DNA from: Penium margaritaceum
Taxonomy: Eukaryota > Streptophyta > Zygnematophyceae > Desmidiales > Peniaceae
Direction of reading: 5' to 3'
Assembly: GCA_023375785.1 (NCBI GenBank)
Contig: SZWC01009535.1
Coordinates: 33,245-64,582, forward strand
DNA length: 31,338 nucleotides
Shown: positions 1 to 10,319 of the stretch, piece after piece
How positions within the stretch are numbered: the first letter of the stretch is position 1
Layout of the letters: the number at the start of each line of letters is the position of its first letter
The notes under the pieces: generated by a model
Databases searched by the model: none
What the model was told of the DNA's origin: nothing
Seen by the model: the letters and a program-made list of their open reading frames with translations, nothing else
Translations under genes and position numbers: made by a program

Positions 1-1626
1 TAGCTGTCCCCCAGACAAAAGGTTCACTTTCAACTTGGGCACATACAACACACCAGTCAGCCATAGGACACCCCCAGGTGCTTGCAAGGCTACTGTACCC
101 ACGCCCTCCACCTCCAACACTTCCCCAGACCCTGTCTTCACACCTTCCACATCATGCGCAGCGTACAATGACACAAACAGCTGGCGGTGTGGTGACATGT
201 GATGCGAGGCAGCAGTGTCAAACAACCATTCGTGCATGGGAAGTGAGTGTGACGTGGTGACATGCGTATGCGCCAATCTCTGACCTGGCGACTGTGGCAT
301 CGCCGTTGGTTCTGGCGGCTGAAGCTCCATGGGCGCTGTCCACCTAGCAGCAGGGGCTCCGACCGTGGGCTGCTGCGATCCGGCCATGTCCGTGTATATG
401 CGCTGCGCCCACTCTGGTGCGGGAACTGGGGCGGCCGAGTTGGGTGGCATGTAGAAGGAACCCTGGTAGAGAGGGAATGATCCCTGATAGGGCAGATGGC
501 CAGCCAGCGACTGCACAGGAGATGGCATGTGGGTGACACCGCCAAAGGGCATCGGCGCCCGAGGTCCAGCGATCATGGGTGTGGGCCATGCTGGTGGCTG
601 TGACTGCTGTCCAAGATGCGGACGAAAAGATGGGGCTGTGAACCGCTGCTGCGACTGCTGCTGCTGTGACGGTGTCATGATGCGCTGGAGGTCTGGACAC
701 GCACGCCAGAAGTGACCAGGTTTTCCGCAGTAGTTACAGGTGCGCTGTCCACCCCTACCCCGACCGCGCCCTCGACCCCCGCCAGGCTGGGTGCCTGTAC
801 CTCCCTGTCCCCAACCTCCTCCACCTCTACCTCCTCCCTGAGCAGAGTTGGTGGGAACACTCGGTGAGGACTGATGCACAAAGGCGCTGGGCGATGGGGT
901 GTTGGCCTCTCGGGCCTCGCCACGGAGGATGTCCTCGTAGTGGCGCAACTCCTCAAACACCTCCGCGAGGTCGGTGTTCTCGATGTCGGTCACCCGTAGA
1001 CGCCGAAGAAGCCCTCGCCGGAACTCCCTATAGGGTTCTCCAAGGTGCAGCAGGACGGGGTCCAGCCATTCGAGTACAGAGCAGGAAGCTCCAAGCCCGA
1101 GAATACGGCGGCGGAGATCCATTGCCGCATCCCAATACTCTGCTATCGGTGCCCCTTGTTTTGGGTACAGGTTTCTGAGTCGGTCTCGAAGGGAGATGAC
1201 GAGCGCCATGCCCCGTTCCTCGTGACGCGTGGCTAGGTGCTGCCATGCCTCATGAGGACGCGGGGCCCCGCTGCGAGGGTCCCCTGGGTCCTCCCCTTTG
1301 CCTCCAAAACGAAAGTGGCGGATGGCATAGGACTGGTCGTCGGGCAGCGCTCGGACTAGGGCGTTGAAGGCCCGCAGTAGAACGCGGTCCTCAGTTGTAT
1401 CGCTCGAGGGGAAGAGGTATAACTCCTCTAACCCGTGCTCCGCCGCCCACGCAAGGAAGACGTCCTTCCACGCTAGGAAGTCACGCGATCCTAAGGCGGG
1501 CGGAGTAAGGTCCCTTTGAGTCATCACCCTACTGAGGTCTTCCCACGTCACTGTCACTGCGCCGGCTCCTCCACTAGCCCCGGCGCCGGTGCCTTGCCCG
1601 CCGGGCACTGAACCCGCTTGGCTCAT
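1..1626 (-). CDS. Ty1/Copia retrotransposon gag and start of protease, open frame cut by window edge
   Basis: From the ATG at 1626 the frame stays open for 542 codons to the window edge, with no stop or frameshift. The order is a gag region (residues about 25-240, with a Trp- and Leu-rich part near residues 40-60 and 155-185), a Gly/Arg-rich basic stretch (about 262-295), a CCHC zinc knuckle CNYCGKPGHFWRAC (residues 297-310, bases 697-738), a Gln/Pro-rich linker, then the Copia aspartic protease around Asp470 (LFDTAASHHM, base 219) and the conserved LYVPKLKVNLLS block at the edge. Gag packages element RNA; the protease cuts the polyprotein. The active-site segment reads DTAAS where the family normally has D-S/T-G-A, so the usual glycine is missing. 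Integrase and RT would lie beyond base 1. The intact frame suggests a younger copy than the others here. Family assignment is secure; activity is unknown. Confidence 0.9.
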   Translation of the reverse strand, partial: MSQAGSVPGGQGTGAGASGGAGAVTVTWEDLSRVMTQRDLTPPALGSRDFLAWKDVFLAWAAEHGLEELYLFPSSDTTEDRVLLRAFNALVRALPDDQSYAIRHFRFGGKGEDPGDPRSGAPRPHEAWQHLATRHEERGMALVISLRDRLRNLYPKQGAPIAEYWDAAMDLRRRILGLGASCSVLEWLDPVLLHLGEPYREFRRGLLRRLRVTDIENTDLAEVFEELRHYEDILRGEAREANTPSPSAFVHQSSPSVPTNSAQGGGRGGGGWGQGGTGTQPGGGRGRGRGRGGQRTCNYCGKPGHFWRACPDLQRIMTPSQQQQSQQRFTAPSFRPHLGQQSQPPAWPTPMIAGPRAPMPFGGVTHMPSPVQSLAGHLPYQGSFPLYQGSFYMPPNSAAPVPAPEWAQRIYTDMAGSQQPTVGAPAARWTAPMELQPPEPTAMPQSPGQRLAHTHVTTSHSLPMHEWLFDTAASHHMSPHRQLFVSLYAAHDVEGVKTGSGEVLEVEGVGTVALQAPGGVLWLTGVLYVPKLKVNLLSGGQL

Positions 1627-2151
1627 GGTTCCTGGGGCGCTCACACGTCCTAGGACGGCGCCGTGAGCCCTGGCCCTCCTTGTTGCCGACCGACAANCAT
1701 GCTCGAGCGAGGGCAAAGCCCTCGAGTGTCACCAAATCGGGGCACATGCCCCCGGTCCACAGTTTCCACCAAAAACCCAAACAAGTCACGTACTAAACTA
1801 GGACTAATCTAGGTTCTCACGGAGTGTACCATACCACAGGTTTGAGGAAATTCAGAGGTTTCACAAGGAACCTATCAGGGCAATGCTGTGAGAGAGAGGC
1901 AAGCACATGAGGGACGTCTGATGGTTTGCGGTAGTCCAGTGTGACTCAGAGGTCACTGTGCGTCGCCTCCGCTCTCTTGGTCAGCATGCCCTGCGCACTC
2001 ATGTCCACACCGGAGGGAAAAATATACACAGAGAGGATTAACACCCCCTCAGTCTGCTGCTCTAGAGTCAAAGTCTGGAAGCTTTGGGTTTGTTACTCAG
2101 AAACGCGCGCGCGAGAGTTAGCGCCAGAAAGCAGCTAAAAACTGATAGTAA
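1627..2151 (-). other. Non-coding, probable leader/LTR of the left Copia element
   Basis: No protein-coding signal. The stretch lies upstream of the gag start on the minus strand, where the primer binding site and 5' LTR should be. A single N at 1697 marks a join. On the minus strand a purine run GAGGGGG is followed at about 2045 by TGTTAATCC and a TATA-like TGTATATTTTT, which looks like an LTR start, and TGGTATGGTAC near 1835 weakly resembles a Met-tRNA primer site. Neither is good enough to fix LTR borders. An alternating CG run (CGCGCGCGC) lies near 2103. Confidence 0.3.
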
Positions 2152-2856
2152 CTGATTAGGAATCAAGAATGAACAGCAATGGGGGACCCCTTCAAGTTCT
2201 AGCCCCCCCTAGCTCTGTAGAGCTTGTTACTCAGTTCATCAGCCGATCAGAAAATAGCTAATTTCAGGCTGGCAGGTTTTCTTGGTGAGGCCTGCCAGAC
2301 GGCCGACAGCCCAAAACCCGGGCGTCGTCCGTTTTGCCTCAAAACTGGACCATACCATAATACCGACGCTGCAAACGCAGCCGTGCGGTCAGAATCTGCT
2401 AGAAAAATAGTAGCGAGGAGTTATGGCAGCCTGAACCCAGGCAGTACCCACGACGGTTTATGCTGTCAAACAGGGCCATGCAACATGCAACTGGGACCCT
2501 AGGNCTGATTAGGAATCAAGAATGAACAGCAATGGGGGACCCCTCCAGGTTCTAGCCCCCCCCAGCTCTGTAGAGCTTGTTACTCAGTTCATCAGCCAAT
2601 CAGAAAACAGCTAATTTCAGGCTGGCATGTTTTCTTGGTGAGGCCTGCCAGACGGCCGACAGCCCAAAACCCGGGCGTCGTCCGTTTTGCCTCAAAACTG
2701 GACCATACCATAATACCGACGCTGCAAACGCAGCCGTGCGGTCAGAATCTGCTAGAAAAATAGTAGCGAGGAGTTATGGCAGCCTGAACCCAGGTAATAC
2801 CCACGACGGTTTATGCTGCCAAACAGGGCCATGCAACATGCAACTGGGACCCTAGG
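2152..2856. repeat. 352-bp direct duplication joined by a single N (likely assembly artefact)
   Basis: Bases 2152-2503 and 2505-2856 are the same length and nearly identical, with about nine differences, mostly transitions. The N at 2504 sits exactly where the first copy ends and the second begins. That is what two overlapping contig ends look like when placed side by side without merging. The sequence has no coding signal; its position between two minus-strand Copia elements suggests LTR or flanking DNA, but I could not assign it. Confidence 0.85.
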
Positions 2857-3067
2857 CAGCGCATGACGACGCAGGCACGATAGTACGCGCTGGACGCATG
2901 CAGACAGCGACTGTGATGCGAGTGACTGCCGGCAGCGTGACCGCTGAGGAGGCCTGCCGATGGAGCTGAACACGTCGCAGGAGAGAGGGGGCTCCAGCGA
3001 ACTGCAAGACGACCTCAACGTGTGTCGGCTCCACCGGACGACACTCCATCAGCGTCGAGTCTCGCCG
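2857..3067. other. Flank beyond the 3' end of the minus-strand Copia pol
   Basis: No gene seen. On the minus strand a purine-rich GATGGAG is followed at 3043 by TGTCG, which could be the polypurine tract and first bases of a 3' LTR. By eye the sequence to its left does not match the start of the 5' LTR at 9935, so the true 3' LTR may be lost, replaced or strongly diverged. Confidence 0.3.
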
Positions 3068-5224
3068 TCAGTCATCTGCACGCCGATGTACACAAGCCGG
3101 GAGGACACAACAGAGCACAATGAGCGCAAAAACCAACACGTGGAACTTTTGACAGCCAAGTGCCTTTGTCAAGAAATCAGCCTTCTGATCATTCATGCCA
3201 GAAGAGGCCGGAGTTCTGAGCGATGGCGTCAACACTATGGTTGTCACAGCACAGCACAACAGGAGGAATGGTCTGGCGGAGAGCACGAAGGAGCCGAACA
3301 AGCCAGTCACTCTTGGCAGTGCCAACTCCGAGTGCTACATACTCTGCCTTAGACGAGCTGCACGCAATGCATCCCTGCTTCCTGCTGCGCCACGAGACAG
3401 CAGTACCGCCCAACAAGAAGATGTAGCCGGTACGGCTTCTACCGTCGAGGCTCCACGCCCGGTCACTGTCCGTGTAACCGTCAAGTACGACAGACGGTTG
3501 CCGTCGATAGGTGAGACCGAGGCAGGGAGTGGACACGACATAGCGCACAACGCGCAGAGCAACATCAAGTGTCAGTTGCCGCGGTGCCTGCGAGAACTGG
3601 GCGAGAAGGTTGACGGCAAATGCGATGTTGGGCCGTGTCGTGGTGGCCAAGTACATGAGCGAGCCGATGACTCGCAAGTACACGGTTTGATCAACTGGCT
3701 CCCCGAGAGCACCTGGGTTGTCCACCTTCAGTGCCTTTTATCCCTCAAGAGTGATGGGGGTGGAGGCGCAATGCACCGTTGAAAGCCGATTAGCAAACTA
3801 CTCACCCACAACTACGCGCCTTATGTACCATGAGATCGCGCCGGACGCGATCTCATACGATCTCCAAGCCAAGGAAGACGGACACAGACCCCATATCTTT
3901 TATTTTGTACGTTGTTTGAAGGAAGGCATTTGCTGCCTACACGGCCTCCAGATTTGGAGACGCAATGAGGAGATCATCCACGTAGATGAGGATCGCAGGA
4001 AGGGGAGCAGGGCTCTTTGTCACAAAGAGAGAGGGGTCTGCGTCGCTCTAGATGTAGCCCACACGCTGCAACGTGACAGCGATCTCGTGGTTTGAAGCAC
4101 CGCGGTGATTGTTTGAGGCCATACAAGGCCTCCCGTAGCTAGCACACGCGACCTGTGCCATCCTCGAAGCCAAGTGGCTGCACCATGTAGATCTCCTCGT
4201 CAAGATGCTCATGAAGGAAGGCATTTCTGACGTCCATCTGGTGCAGTTTCCAGTCGTGCTGGGCAGTCATGTCCAGAAGGACTTGCACCGTGGTCATCCG
4301 CCCGACAGGAGCAAATGTGTCCATACAGTCTACGCCCTCGACCTGTGAGAATCCCTTTGATTTCAGGCGAGCCTTGTAGCGATCCTGAGAGCCATCCTGC
4401 TTCAACTTGTTCCGGAGGACCCATTGTGCCTGTACGGCCTTGCGGCCTGGCGGTAGGTCAATGAGCTGAAGGACATCGTGTTCTGCGAGGGCAGCAAGCT
4501 CCTCCTGACACGCAGCCCGCCAGTGGTCGGCATCAGGGCCGGCCAGACCCTGGCGGAGAGTGCTCGGGTCTGAGCCCGGCGAGGTCGAGCCCTGCGAGAC
4601 AAGGGCCAAAGCAGAGGGAATGGGGGTGACACGAGTCGAGGCAGTTGTTGCATCAATGGCGCAAGCATGCTCGTACGCAATCAGAGCACGACCAGTCGGG
4701 CAGCCCGGGTGGACCTCCTTGAGGTCCTCTGCGTTGAGACCAAGGGCCATCGTGCCGGGGTCACCGCTACGAACACTGCGGGAGGACAGGGGACGTAGCC
4801 GACCACCCGATGCACGAGAGAATGTGCTGGAGGACGACTGAGGTGAGTCAATCGGTGTAGGGACAACAGGCCCAAGGATCAGGTGAGCGGGCGAGACAGA
4901 TGTCGGGGATGCCGGAGCTGCCGGCTGGGACGGTGAGGAAGGCACCGGCCCCGCAAGTGAGACTGGAGGTGGTGAGGACAGAGCAGATGGCAAACGCGGC
5001 ACGAGAGGGGACCCGAGCGGCAAGGGATCCGGAGTCGAGGCAGGCAAGGGATCCGGAGCTGAGACAGGCGATGGATCCGAGGCTGAGGTCCGAGGGGGAC
5101 CGACGGCAAAGATAGCCGGGTCAGAGAGAGGTCCCGGCAGTCGGGGGGCGACATCCACGGGCTCCTCCCCCACCACACGAGGGCCGGGACAGCCCAAAAC
5201 ATGCGAAAGTGGAAGAGCCAGCAT
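3068..5224 (-). pseudogene. Copia reverse transcriptase and RNase H, broken
   Basis: The N-terminal RT part lies at 5224-4139 with a Pro/Ser-rich linker, then WRAACQEEL, LPPGRK, the KARLKSKGFSQ and DTFAP blocks and MDVRNAFLHEH with the first catalytic Asp. It ends in a TAG where the homologue at 26.8 kb has Arg after VW. A frameshift follows; in the next frame YVDD with both catalytic aspartates is present at 3984-3973, with TAG at 4050-4048 exactly where the homologue has Gln (YVQ against YI-stop) and TGA where it has Arg. RNase H at 3725-3189 keeps YTDSD, KAEY and the Asp of CCDN. After FWHE a deletion of roughly 40 codons plus frameshift removes the next block; only ADFLTKAL remains near 3180. 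RT would copy element RNA to DNA and RNase H would degrade the template. Confidence 0.85.
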
Positions 5225-5989
5225 GCGAGCAAGGTCGCGAAAGCAGAGGCTCTCGAAGAATGTCTCATCGCGAGAAACGACAATGCGACGGCGGGACGGG
5301 TCCTAGAAATGCCAGGCCTTGGAGCGGAGGGCGATCCCCACAAAGGCACAGAGGTGGCCGCGAGGGGAGACCTTGGAGCCCTACTTCTCCAAGGTGAACC
5401 AGATGCAAGCGAGAGAGCCCCAGACACGCGCAAGGCGCAGGTCGGCACGGTGACCGTACTAAAGCTCGTACGGTTTGGTGTGGCGAGGAAGGGAACTGTG
5501 CGGGATGCGGTTCCACACCCATGTCATGTAAGCAAAGCCCTCAAAGGCAAACGTCTCAAGGAGACCGCAATCGGCATGCATCGAATGGACAGCATCCTCC
5601 ATCGTGCAGTTCCACCGCCCCAAAACACTATTCTGCTGAGGAGTGGCAGGAGCAGAGTAACAGTGATCGACCCCACGCTCGGTGATCCAGCGGTGAAGGT
5701 TGCCAATAAACTCTCCCCCATGATCGGAGCGAAAGACGTCTAGGGTCTGACGTGACTGGTGCTCAACCATAACCAGCCAACGCTATATAGTGGGAAAGGT
5801 GTCACTCTTCTGATGGAGACTATAGACCCAGCGCATGCGGGTGAAGTCATCTGTCAGTGTCAGGACGTACCGCCCACGGTCATCCTAAAACTCCGTAGGA
5901 AGCGGACCAAGCATGTCCAAGTGGACTAGCTGAAGAGGCCGAGTGGACTTCTGGATGGAGTCTGGGAAGGGAGAGCTGTGCATCTTGCC
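5225..5989 (-). pseudogene. Copia integrase core, broken by several TAG codons
   Basis: The integrase DDE core is readable in one frame: VHLDMLGPL (first Asp, near 5915), TLTDDFTRMRWVYSL, VFRSDHGGEF (second Asp, near 5730) and TPQQNSVLGRWN near 5640. In the last block the expected catalytic Glu is Gly; the homologue at 25.2 kb has GVSEH. In-frame TAG codons lie at 5461-5459 (homologue Trp), 5383-5381 (homologue Gln) and 5305-5303 (homologue Trp), plus two upstream. The integrase would insert the cDNA; this copy has lost a catalytic residue as well as its open frame. It flows into the Pro/Ser-rich linker of RT at 5224. Confidence 0.85.
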
Positions 5990-6802
5990 TCACGCACCTG
6001 CGAGACAGTCGTTCTTGGGCGGTGCCACAAAGGAGGCCGCATCAAGACCAAGCGCGGGAGTGTCATGCACAAGGCTCTCAACCGCATCAAGGTGGAAATG
6101 ACAGAGGCGTTGGTGAAGAAGGCGATGCTGGTCTGGGGACAGTGTGCCGGTGACAAAGACACGCGCGGTCGAGTTGGGTGGCAGGGGAGACGCGGGGAGG
6201 CGAGCGCAAGTGACATGATAAAGGTCATGGCAGAGCTCACCTTGTAGGACAACCTCAACAGAGGCCTGGACAAAGACGGTGGCGTCATCATCGACGAGGG
6301 TGACACCCAGTCCCACGCGGGTAAAGGCACAAACGGAAAGGAGGCTGAGCTCGAGATCAGGCACAAGCAGAACGTCGGAGACATACACGGGGCCGGACGG
6401 ACCACTAAACTGGATGACACCGACACCGCGCACTGGCACCTCCTGGCCAATAACGGTGCGGACAGAACGGACGGAACCAACAGGACCAAAGACAAAGAAC
6501 ATGTCACGACGACAGGTCATGCTGTGTGTAGCGCCATAATCAACAATCCACAAGCCATCAGCTGTCTTGGTGGACGTGGTGATGCAACAACGGGCAACAA
6601 AGCACAACGACTCAATAGGAACATCAGTGGGGCGTTGGGCTCGCTCAACATGTAAGAGTCGATGTTGGAAGTCATCCAACCACACCAGTTCATCAGGACC
6701 ATCAAGCCACTCTGACTCCATAGCTGACATAACCAAACGATCATCACCACGTAACTCCCTTGACACGGAACCAGTAGTGGACACACTCGGATGAGTCCGC
6801 AC
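5990..6802 (-). pseudogene. Copia protease and GAG-pre-integrase segment
   Basis: A 270-codon open stretch with the protease active-site region WIVDYGATHSMTC (Asp at 6541) and the conserved GVGVIQFSGPSGPVYVSDVL and PDLELSLLSV blocks, followed by the pre-integrase zinc-binding segment (LLHQRLCHFH, then DCLAGA before TGA). The homologue at 24.3 kb reads DSGATHHMTC, so here the residue after the catalytic Asp is Tyr instead of Ser/Thr, which should inactivate the enzyme. The homologue continues with CLFCAQGK; here the second Cys pair is eroded and the TGA at 5990 ends the frame. The N-terminal 30 or so codons may precede the true protease. Confidence 0.85.
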
Positions 6803-7452
6803 GTGCGTACCTCCCTGAAGGGTGCGAACGACCTGCTCAAGCTCTGCAAGGCGTCAGGTCGCGTCGTCAGAGGGGTCGCGGGGGCCGCGATGGGTGAGGC
6901 AGCAGAAACCCGTCCGATTGATGACTCGGAGGCTGAGGAGGCACCGGNTGGCCAATAACGGTGCGGACAGAACGGACGGAACCAACAGGACCAAAGACAA
7001 AGAACATGTCACGACGACAGGTCATGCTGTGTGTAGCGCCATAATCAACAATCCACAAGCCATCAGCTGTCTTGGTGGACGTGGTGATGCAACAACGGGC
7101 AACAAAGCACAACGACTCAATAGGAACATCAGTGGGGCGTTGGGCTCGCTCAACATGTAAGAGTCGATGTTGGAAGTCATCCAACCACACCAGTTCATCA
7201 GGACCATCAAGCCACTCTGACTCCATAGCTGACATAACCAAACGATCATCACCACGTAACTCCCTTGACACGGAACCAGTAGTGGACACACTCGGATGAG
7301 TCCGCACGTGCGTACCTCCCTGAAGGGTGCGAACGACCTGCTCAAGCTCTGCAAGGCGTCAGGTCGCGTCGTCAGAGGGGTCGCGGGGGCCGCGATGGGT
7401 GAGGCAGCAGAAACCCGTCCGATTGATGACTCGGAGGCTGAGGAGGCACCGG
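6444..7452. repeat. 504-bp direct duplication joined by a single N (likely assembly artefact)
   Basis: Bases 6444-6947 and 6949-7452 look identical by reading and are separated only by the N at 6948. The protease start (residues before and through WIVDYGATHS) therefore appears twice on the minus strand, at 6802 and again at 7307. The exact placement of the N between equal-length copies points to two unmerged overlapping contig ends, so the element should be read with one copy removed. Confidence 0.88.
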
Positions 7453-8622
7453 ACAAGGAGGTAGAATGGGCCTCATAGGCCTGGTGGATCCCATGTGTAA
7501 TGCGCTGCCAGTCGATGGGACGACCAGTCAGACAAGTGCAGTCGGTTTAGCGATGGGGGCCGCCGCAATTGTAGTAGGTCACTTGGCGGCCTCTGCCGCC
7601 GGAGCCACTCCCGGAAGGTGATGTCTCCTGTCCTCCCCCCTTCTTGCCACCACTACGCCCCTTGCCCTTCTTCCACTAAGCCGCTGCACTCGCGTGAGAG
7701 GAGGAGGTGGAAGCCGCTGAGGCGTGAGGGATGCTGGAGGAAGAAAGGTCACGGCAACAATACCGATCAGGCGCTCCTGTTGAAGACGAGCAACCTCAAC
7801 TGCCCCTGTCTACTCCAGATGGATGCGCTGAGTCCACTAAAGCAGGGTGAGGCGATGGGAGCGACGCTCAAGCTCGTGATGGCGGTAGATGGTGAACATG
7901 GCTGCGTACCGCTCAGCGACGCCCAGCATGATAGTGGTCAGTGCGCCTAGCTGAATGGGGGCCTATGTCCCTAGCCGGGTGTAGACACGCATGGCCCAGT
8001 GCAAGTACTCAGTTGGAGACTTTGACTCACTCTGGTGGAGCGCATTGAAGTCTGCAATACGCCGTGCGCGGGTGGCTGCTGTCTCACCCTCCAGCAAGGT
8101 GATAGCTAGGTCCCAGGCACCGCAAGGGTCAGCGCCTGTACCGCTGAAGTAGTCCCCAACAAAGGGAGCGTAGTCCAACACCAAGTCCTCAGGAACAGCC
8201 ATGGTCAAGCCATGCACGGCGCATTGAGCCATCACACACTGGCGGGGATCATCGGTCTGGTACCGACTGTGGTAGTATGGCCAGACCCTCTCTGCCAACA
8301 CCCACAAGTTGAAGCGCATTCACCAGGCGTCAAAGCCAACCGTGGGGGAGTACTGTCGTGGTGGAGTGTCAAACTCCTTGGGTGGCTTCTCACTGGGTAG
8401 TGCCACCTGAGAGGCCAATCGTGCACGGGCCCTCACCCTCCCTATGATTGTTGTGACGCGCTACGCCACCTCCAGAGCGTCCTTTGTGTCTGTAGTGCCG
8501 CCAGAAGGCATGCCCTGCTCCCCTAGAGCATCTGCCTGTTGTCCGTTGTGCTCCTCGTCGTCGTCAGAGTCCGCATTGAGAGACTCATCCGTGGAGTCAT
8601 TGTCGGCTGCCACACGCTCCAT
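7453..8622 (-). pseudogene. Copia gag with zinc knuckle, broken
   Basis: A plausible start is the ATG at 8622 (MERVAADNDSTDE), with an acidic N-terminal part. The core matches the gag at 22.7 kb: PPKEFDTPPRQY, VGFDAW, VWPYYHSRYQ, WDLAITLLEGETAATRARRI and MRVYTRLGT. In-frame stops are TAG at 8463-8461, TGA at 8322-8320 and TAG at 7965-7963; after the last the homology continues (LGALTTIMLGV matching LWALQTIMLGV). After more TAG codons and a frameshift, the nucleic-acid-binding knuckle lies at about 7575-7538 as YYNCGGPH-R-stop-TDC, with the first Cys changed to Tyr and a TAA at 7549-7547. Gag would form the particle; this copy is dead. Confidence 0.8.
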
Positions 8623-9414
8623 GCCTGGAATGCCTCCATGTGACTACCGGCGCGTCCCTGGCATCAGCCGAACGACGACGTACTACGACAGCAGCTCAAG
8701 AGCCTGCTACATGTCCAACATACTTGATTGTACGTTTGTTTGTTTGTCGAGCAGCCTGGTGATCGCACGAGTGCCTCGACTGGTGGCACGAATGTCGCTC
8801 GTTGTGTTCATGGCTCAAGTGCCAGTAGCGGAGGAGACCACGTCCCTTTTGGCCTCCCCTGTCCTCGCTGTCTGAGAGGCCTTGGGCGGCATGATTGTGC
8901 TGCTACTTATGAGGTCCGCTATTGTTGCGGCTGTGGTGGCCCCTGATGCTGTGGCAGTCAAGGCCTCAGCTGAGGCGGCTGTTGCTCGTCGACTGCCGGC
9001 CGCCGTCCGCAGCCGGCCAGCCGCCTGCCGCCGGCTGGTGGACGCTGCCCGCCGGCCACCGCCGGCCGGTCAATGCCGACCGGCCGTTGCCGCTGCCCGT
9101 TGCGCACCGGCCGCCGGCCGCTGCCCGTAGCTCGTTGCCCGCGGCTTGCTGGCAAGCAACTCGCCGGCCACTGCCCACTGGCTTGCTGCTCATCGGCTCA
9201 CAGGCCGCTAGCCGCTGGTAGCTGCCCGCGGGGTGTGGCTTGTGACGTGGCAGCGTGGTTCGCGCCCCTCAGCCGCACCTACCATCGCTTGCGCTGACGC
9301 TGTTGTTGTCGCTGTCGTTGCAGCTTGCGTCACCTTGTGACGCAATGAGTGGTGGGTCCTCCCTGGACCAGTATTGCGTCCCTGCTGCGCAGCCACACGA
9401 GAGCTATCTTGCGT
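8623..9414 (-). other. GC-rich, low-complexity leader of the minus-strand Copia element
   Basis: This lies between the primer binding site and gag. About 8960-9240 is dominated by imperfect GCCGG/CGGCC and CAGCGGC units; open frames across it encode only Ala/Arg/Pro/Gly low complexity and are not credible proteins. A perfect inverted repeat lies inside at 9325-9345. It occupies the same position as the CAG-rich leaders of two other Copia elements in the window. Confidence 0.6.
9325..9345. repeat. Perfect inverted repeat TTGCGTCAC-CTT-GTGACGCAA
   Basis: Nine-base arms with a three-base centre, 70 bases inside the primer binding site of the minus-strand Copia element. Each arm contains TGACG, the core bound by plant TGA-type bZIP factors. 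It could work as DNA sites or as an RNA hairpin in the element leader; neither is shown. Confidence 0.7.
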
Positions 9415-9426
9415 GCTCTGATACCA
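9415..9426 (-). other. Primer binding site, initiator tRNA-Met
   Basis: On the minus strand these bases read TGGTATCAGAGC, the exact complement of the 3' end of plant initiator methionine tRNA used to prime Copia minus-strand DNA synthesis. It directly abuts the LTR end (TTGTCA). Confidence 0.92.
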
Positions 9427-9935
9427 TGACAAGCTTCCAAGAAGTTGCCTGATTAGACTGCCTACCCAGTGTGTGTGACACCAAGCAGGAAACAGCAAGG
9501 GTCTAGTCAGACGCCGCACACAGACGTCAAGTGCTTGTCCACAGAAAGCACATGCAAGGAGAGCTACACAAATGAGCCACACACACATAAACAGGGGCAA
9601 CTGCTCTCGGTTCTCACAACACACTAGGGTAGTATTTTACTGTGCCTCAGCTAGCCATAAAACGGAAACAACCATAACTCAGTGCCAGCATATCCGAATC
9701 AGGCACCGTCTGAAGGGCTAGAACCAGAGTTTGAAGCACTACAACCCTGTAGCAAGCACAGACAGAGGTACTGCACCATAGTGCAGGCCACTGAGTCCCT
9801 CACAGGCTCCATTCCTCACGGTGTTGTCGAGCGCCAGCAGAGCTCGGCCGCTGTCCGGCACACCTGAGGCATCTACACGTGGATGGACTTGAGCCGGCAG
9901 GTCACAGTGCTCCGTGAGGACATCCATCAACAACA
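9427..9935 (-). repeat. 5' LTR of the minus-strand Copia element
   Basis: The inner border is fixed by the primer site at 9426: the LTR ends in CA. The outer border is inferred from TGTTG at 9935 on the minus strand (509 bp). Its first 70 bases resemble the start of the LTR at 28050 (both contain CTGTGACC, GTCCATnC and CCTGAGG/GCCTCAGG-like blocks in the same order), and both inner ends contain GGAAGCTT, supporting common family. No clear matching 3' LTR was found at the other end. Confidence 0.65.
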
Positions 9936-10319
9936 CTCAGAGCCAGATGACCCCCACAACTAAGGGTTCAACGGAAATGGCGGATACGTCCTATACAAAA
10001 CACCGTCGGCAACTACAAACGGCAGCAGAAATGCTAGAAGGGACCACAACATCTACACTTCACGGATTGAAGTGCCATAAAGTGCGTTGGAGAGCTAGAA
10101 AAAGACTCTAATTGAGGAAGCCTATCCCTTCCAGCCTCTCCTCAATTCCAGGGGACTAGGAGGATTTTTGTGGGACGGGACAGGGAGTCTCCACCCCCAA
10201 AAACCATCAAATTGTTCCCATGTACACGTCTTCTTCCTCCATCCCTCATCCCAAAATGGAAGCAATTTCCTCTCCTAAGATCAAGGAGTCTCACAACCTG
10301 AGAGTACCGAATAAAGGAG
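9936..10319. other. Intergenic, no gene seen
   Basis: Between the minus-strand Copia LTR and the plus-strand Gypsy element. No coding, RNA or repeat signal that I can support; the GAGG/CCTC-rich part near 10110-10150 has short complementary pieces only. Confidence 0.5.

Larger units (their letters stand above)
3068..9935 (-). mobile_element. Decayed Ty1/Copia LTR retrotransposon (pol, gag, leader, PBS, 5' LTR)
   Basis: Read on the minus strand the order is 5' LTR (9935-9427), tRNA-iMet primer binding site (9426-9415), GC-rich leader (to about 8623), gag with zinc knuckle, protease, integrase, RT and RNase H, ending at 3068. Integrase before RT defines Copia. Proteins are clearly homologous to those of the plus-strand element at 20594-28690 (for example the shared gag motif VWPYYHS and the integrase/RT linker block SRDE/ALFF-SL). 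It carries frameshifts, many nonsense codons, an integrase Glu-to-Gly change, a deletion near the RNase H end and no convincing 3' LTR, so it cannot move on its own. The 504-bp duplication at 6444-7452 inflates its apparent length. Confidence 0.85.

Noticed and set aside
4879..5448. 189-codon minus-strand open frame
   Set aside because: It lies in another frame over the integrase/RT linker of the Copia element, has Arg/Ser/Pro/Leu composition typical of a shadow, and has no motif.
8882..9221. Pro/Ala/Arg-rich open frames on both strands over the GC-rich leader
   Set aside because: Low-complexity translation of GCCGG repeats with no preferred frame.
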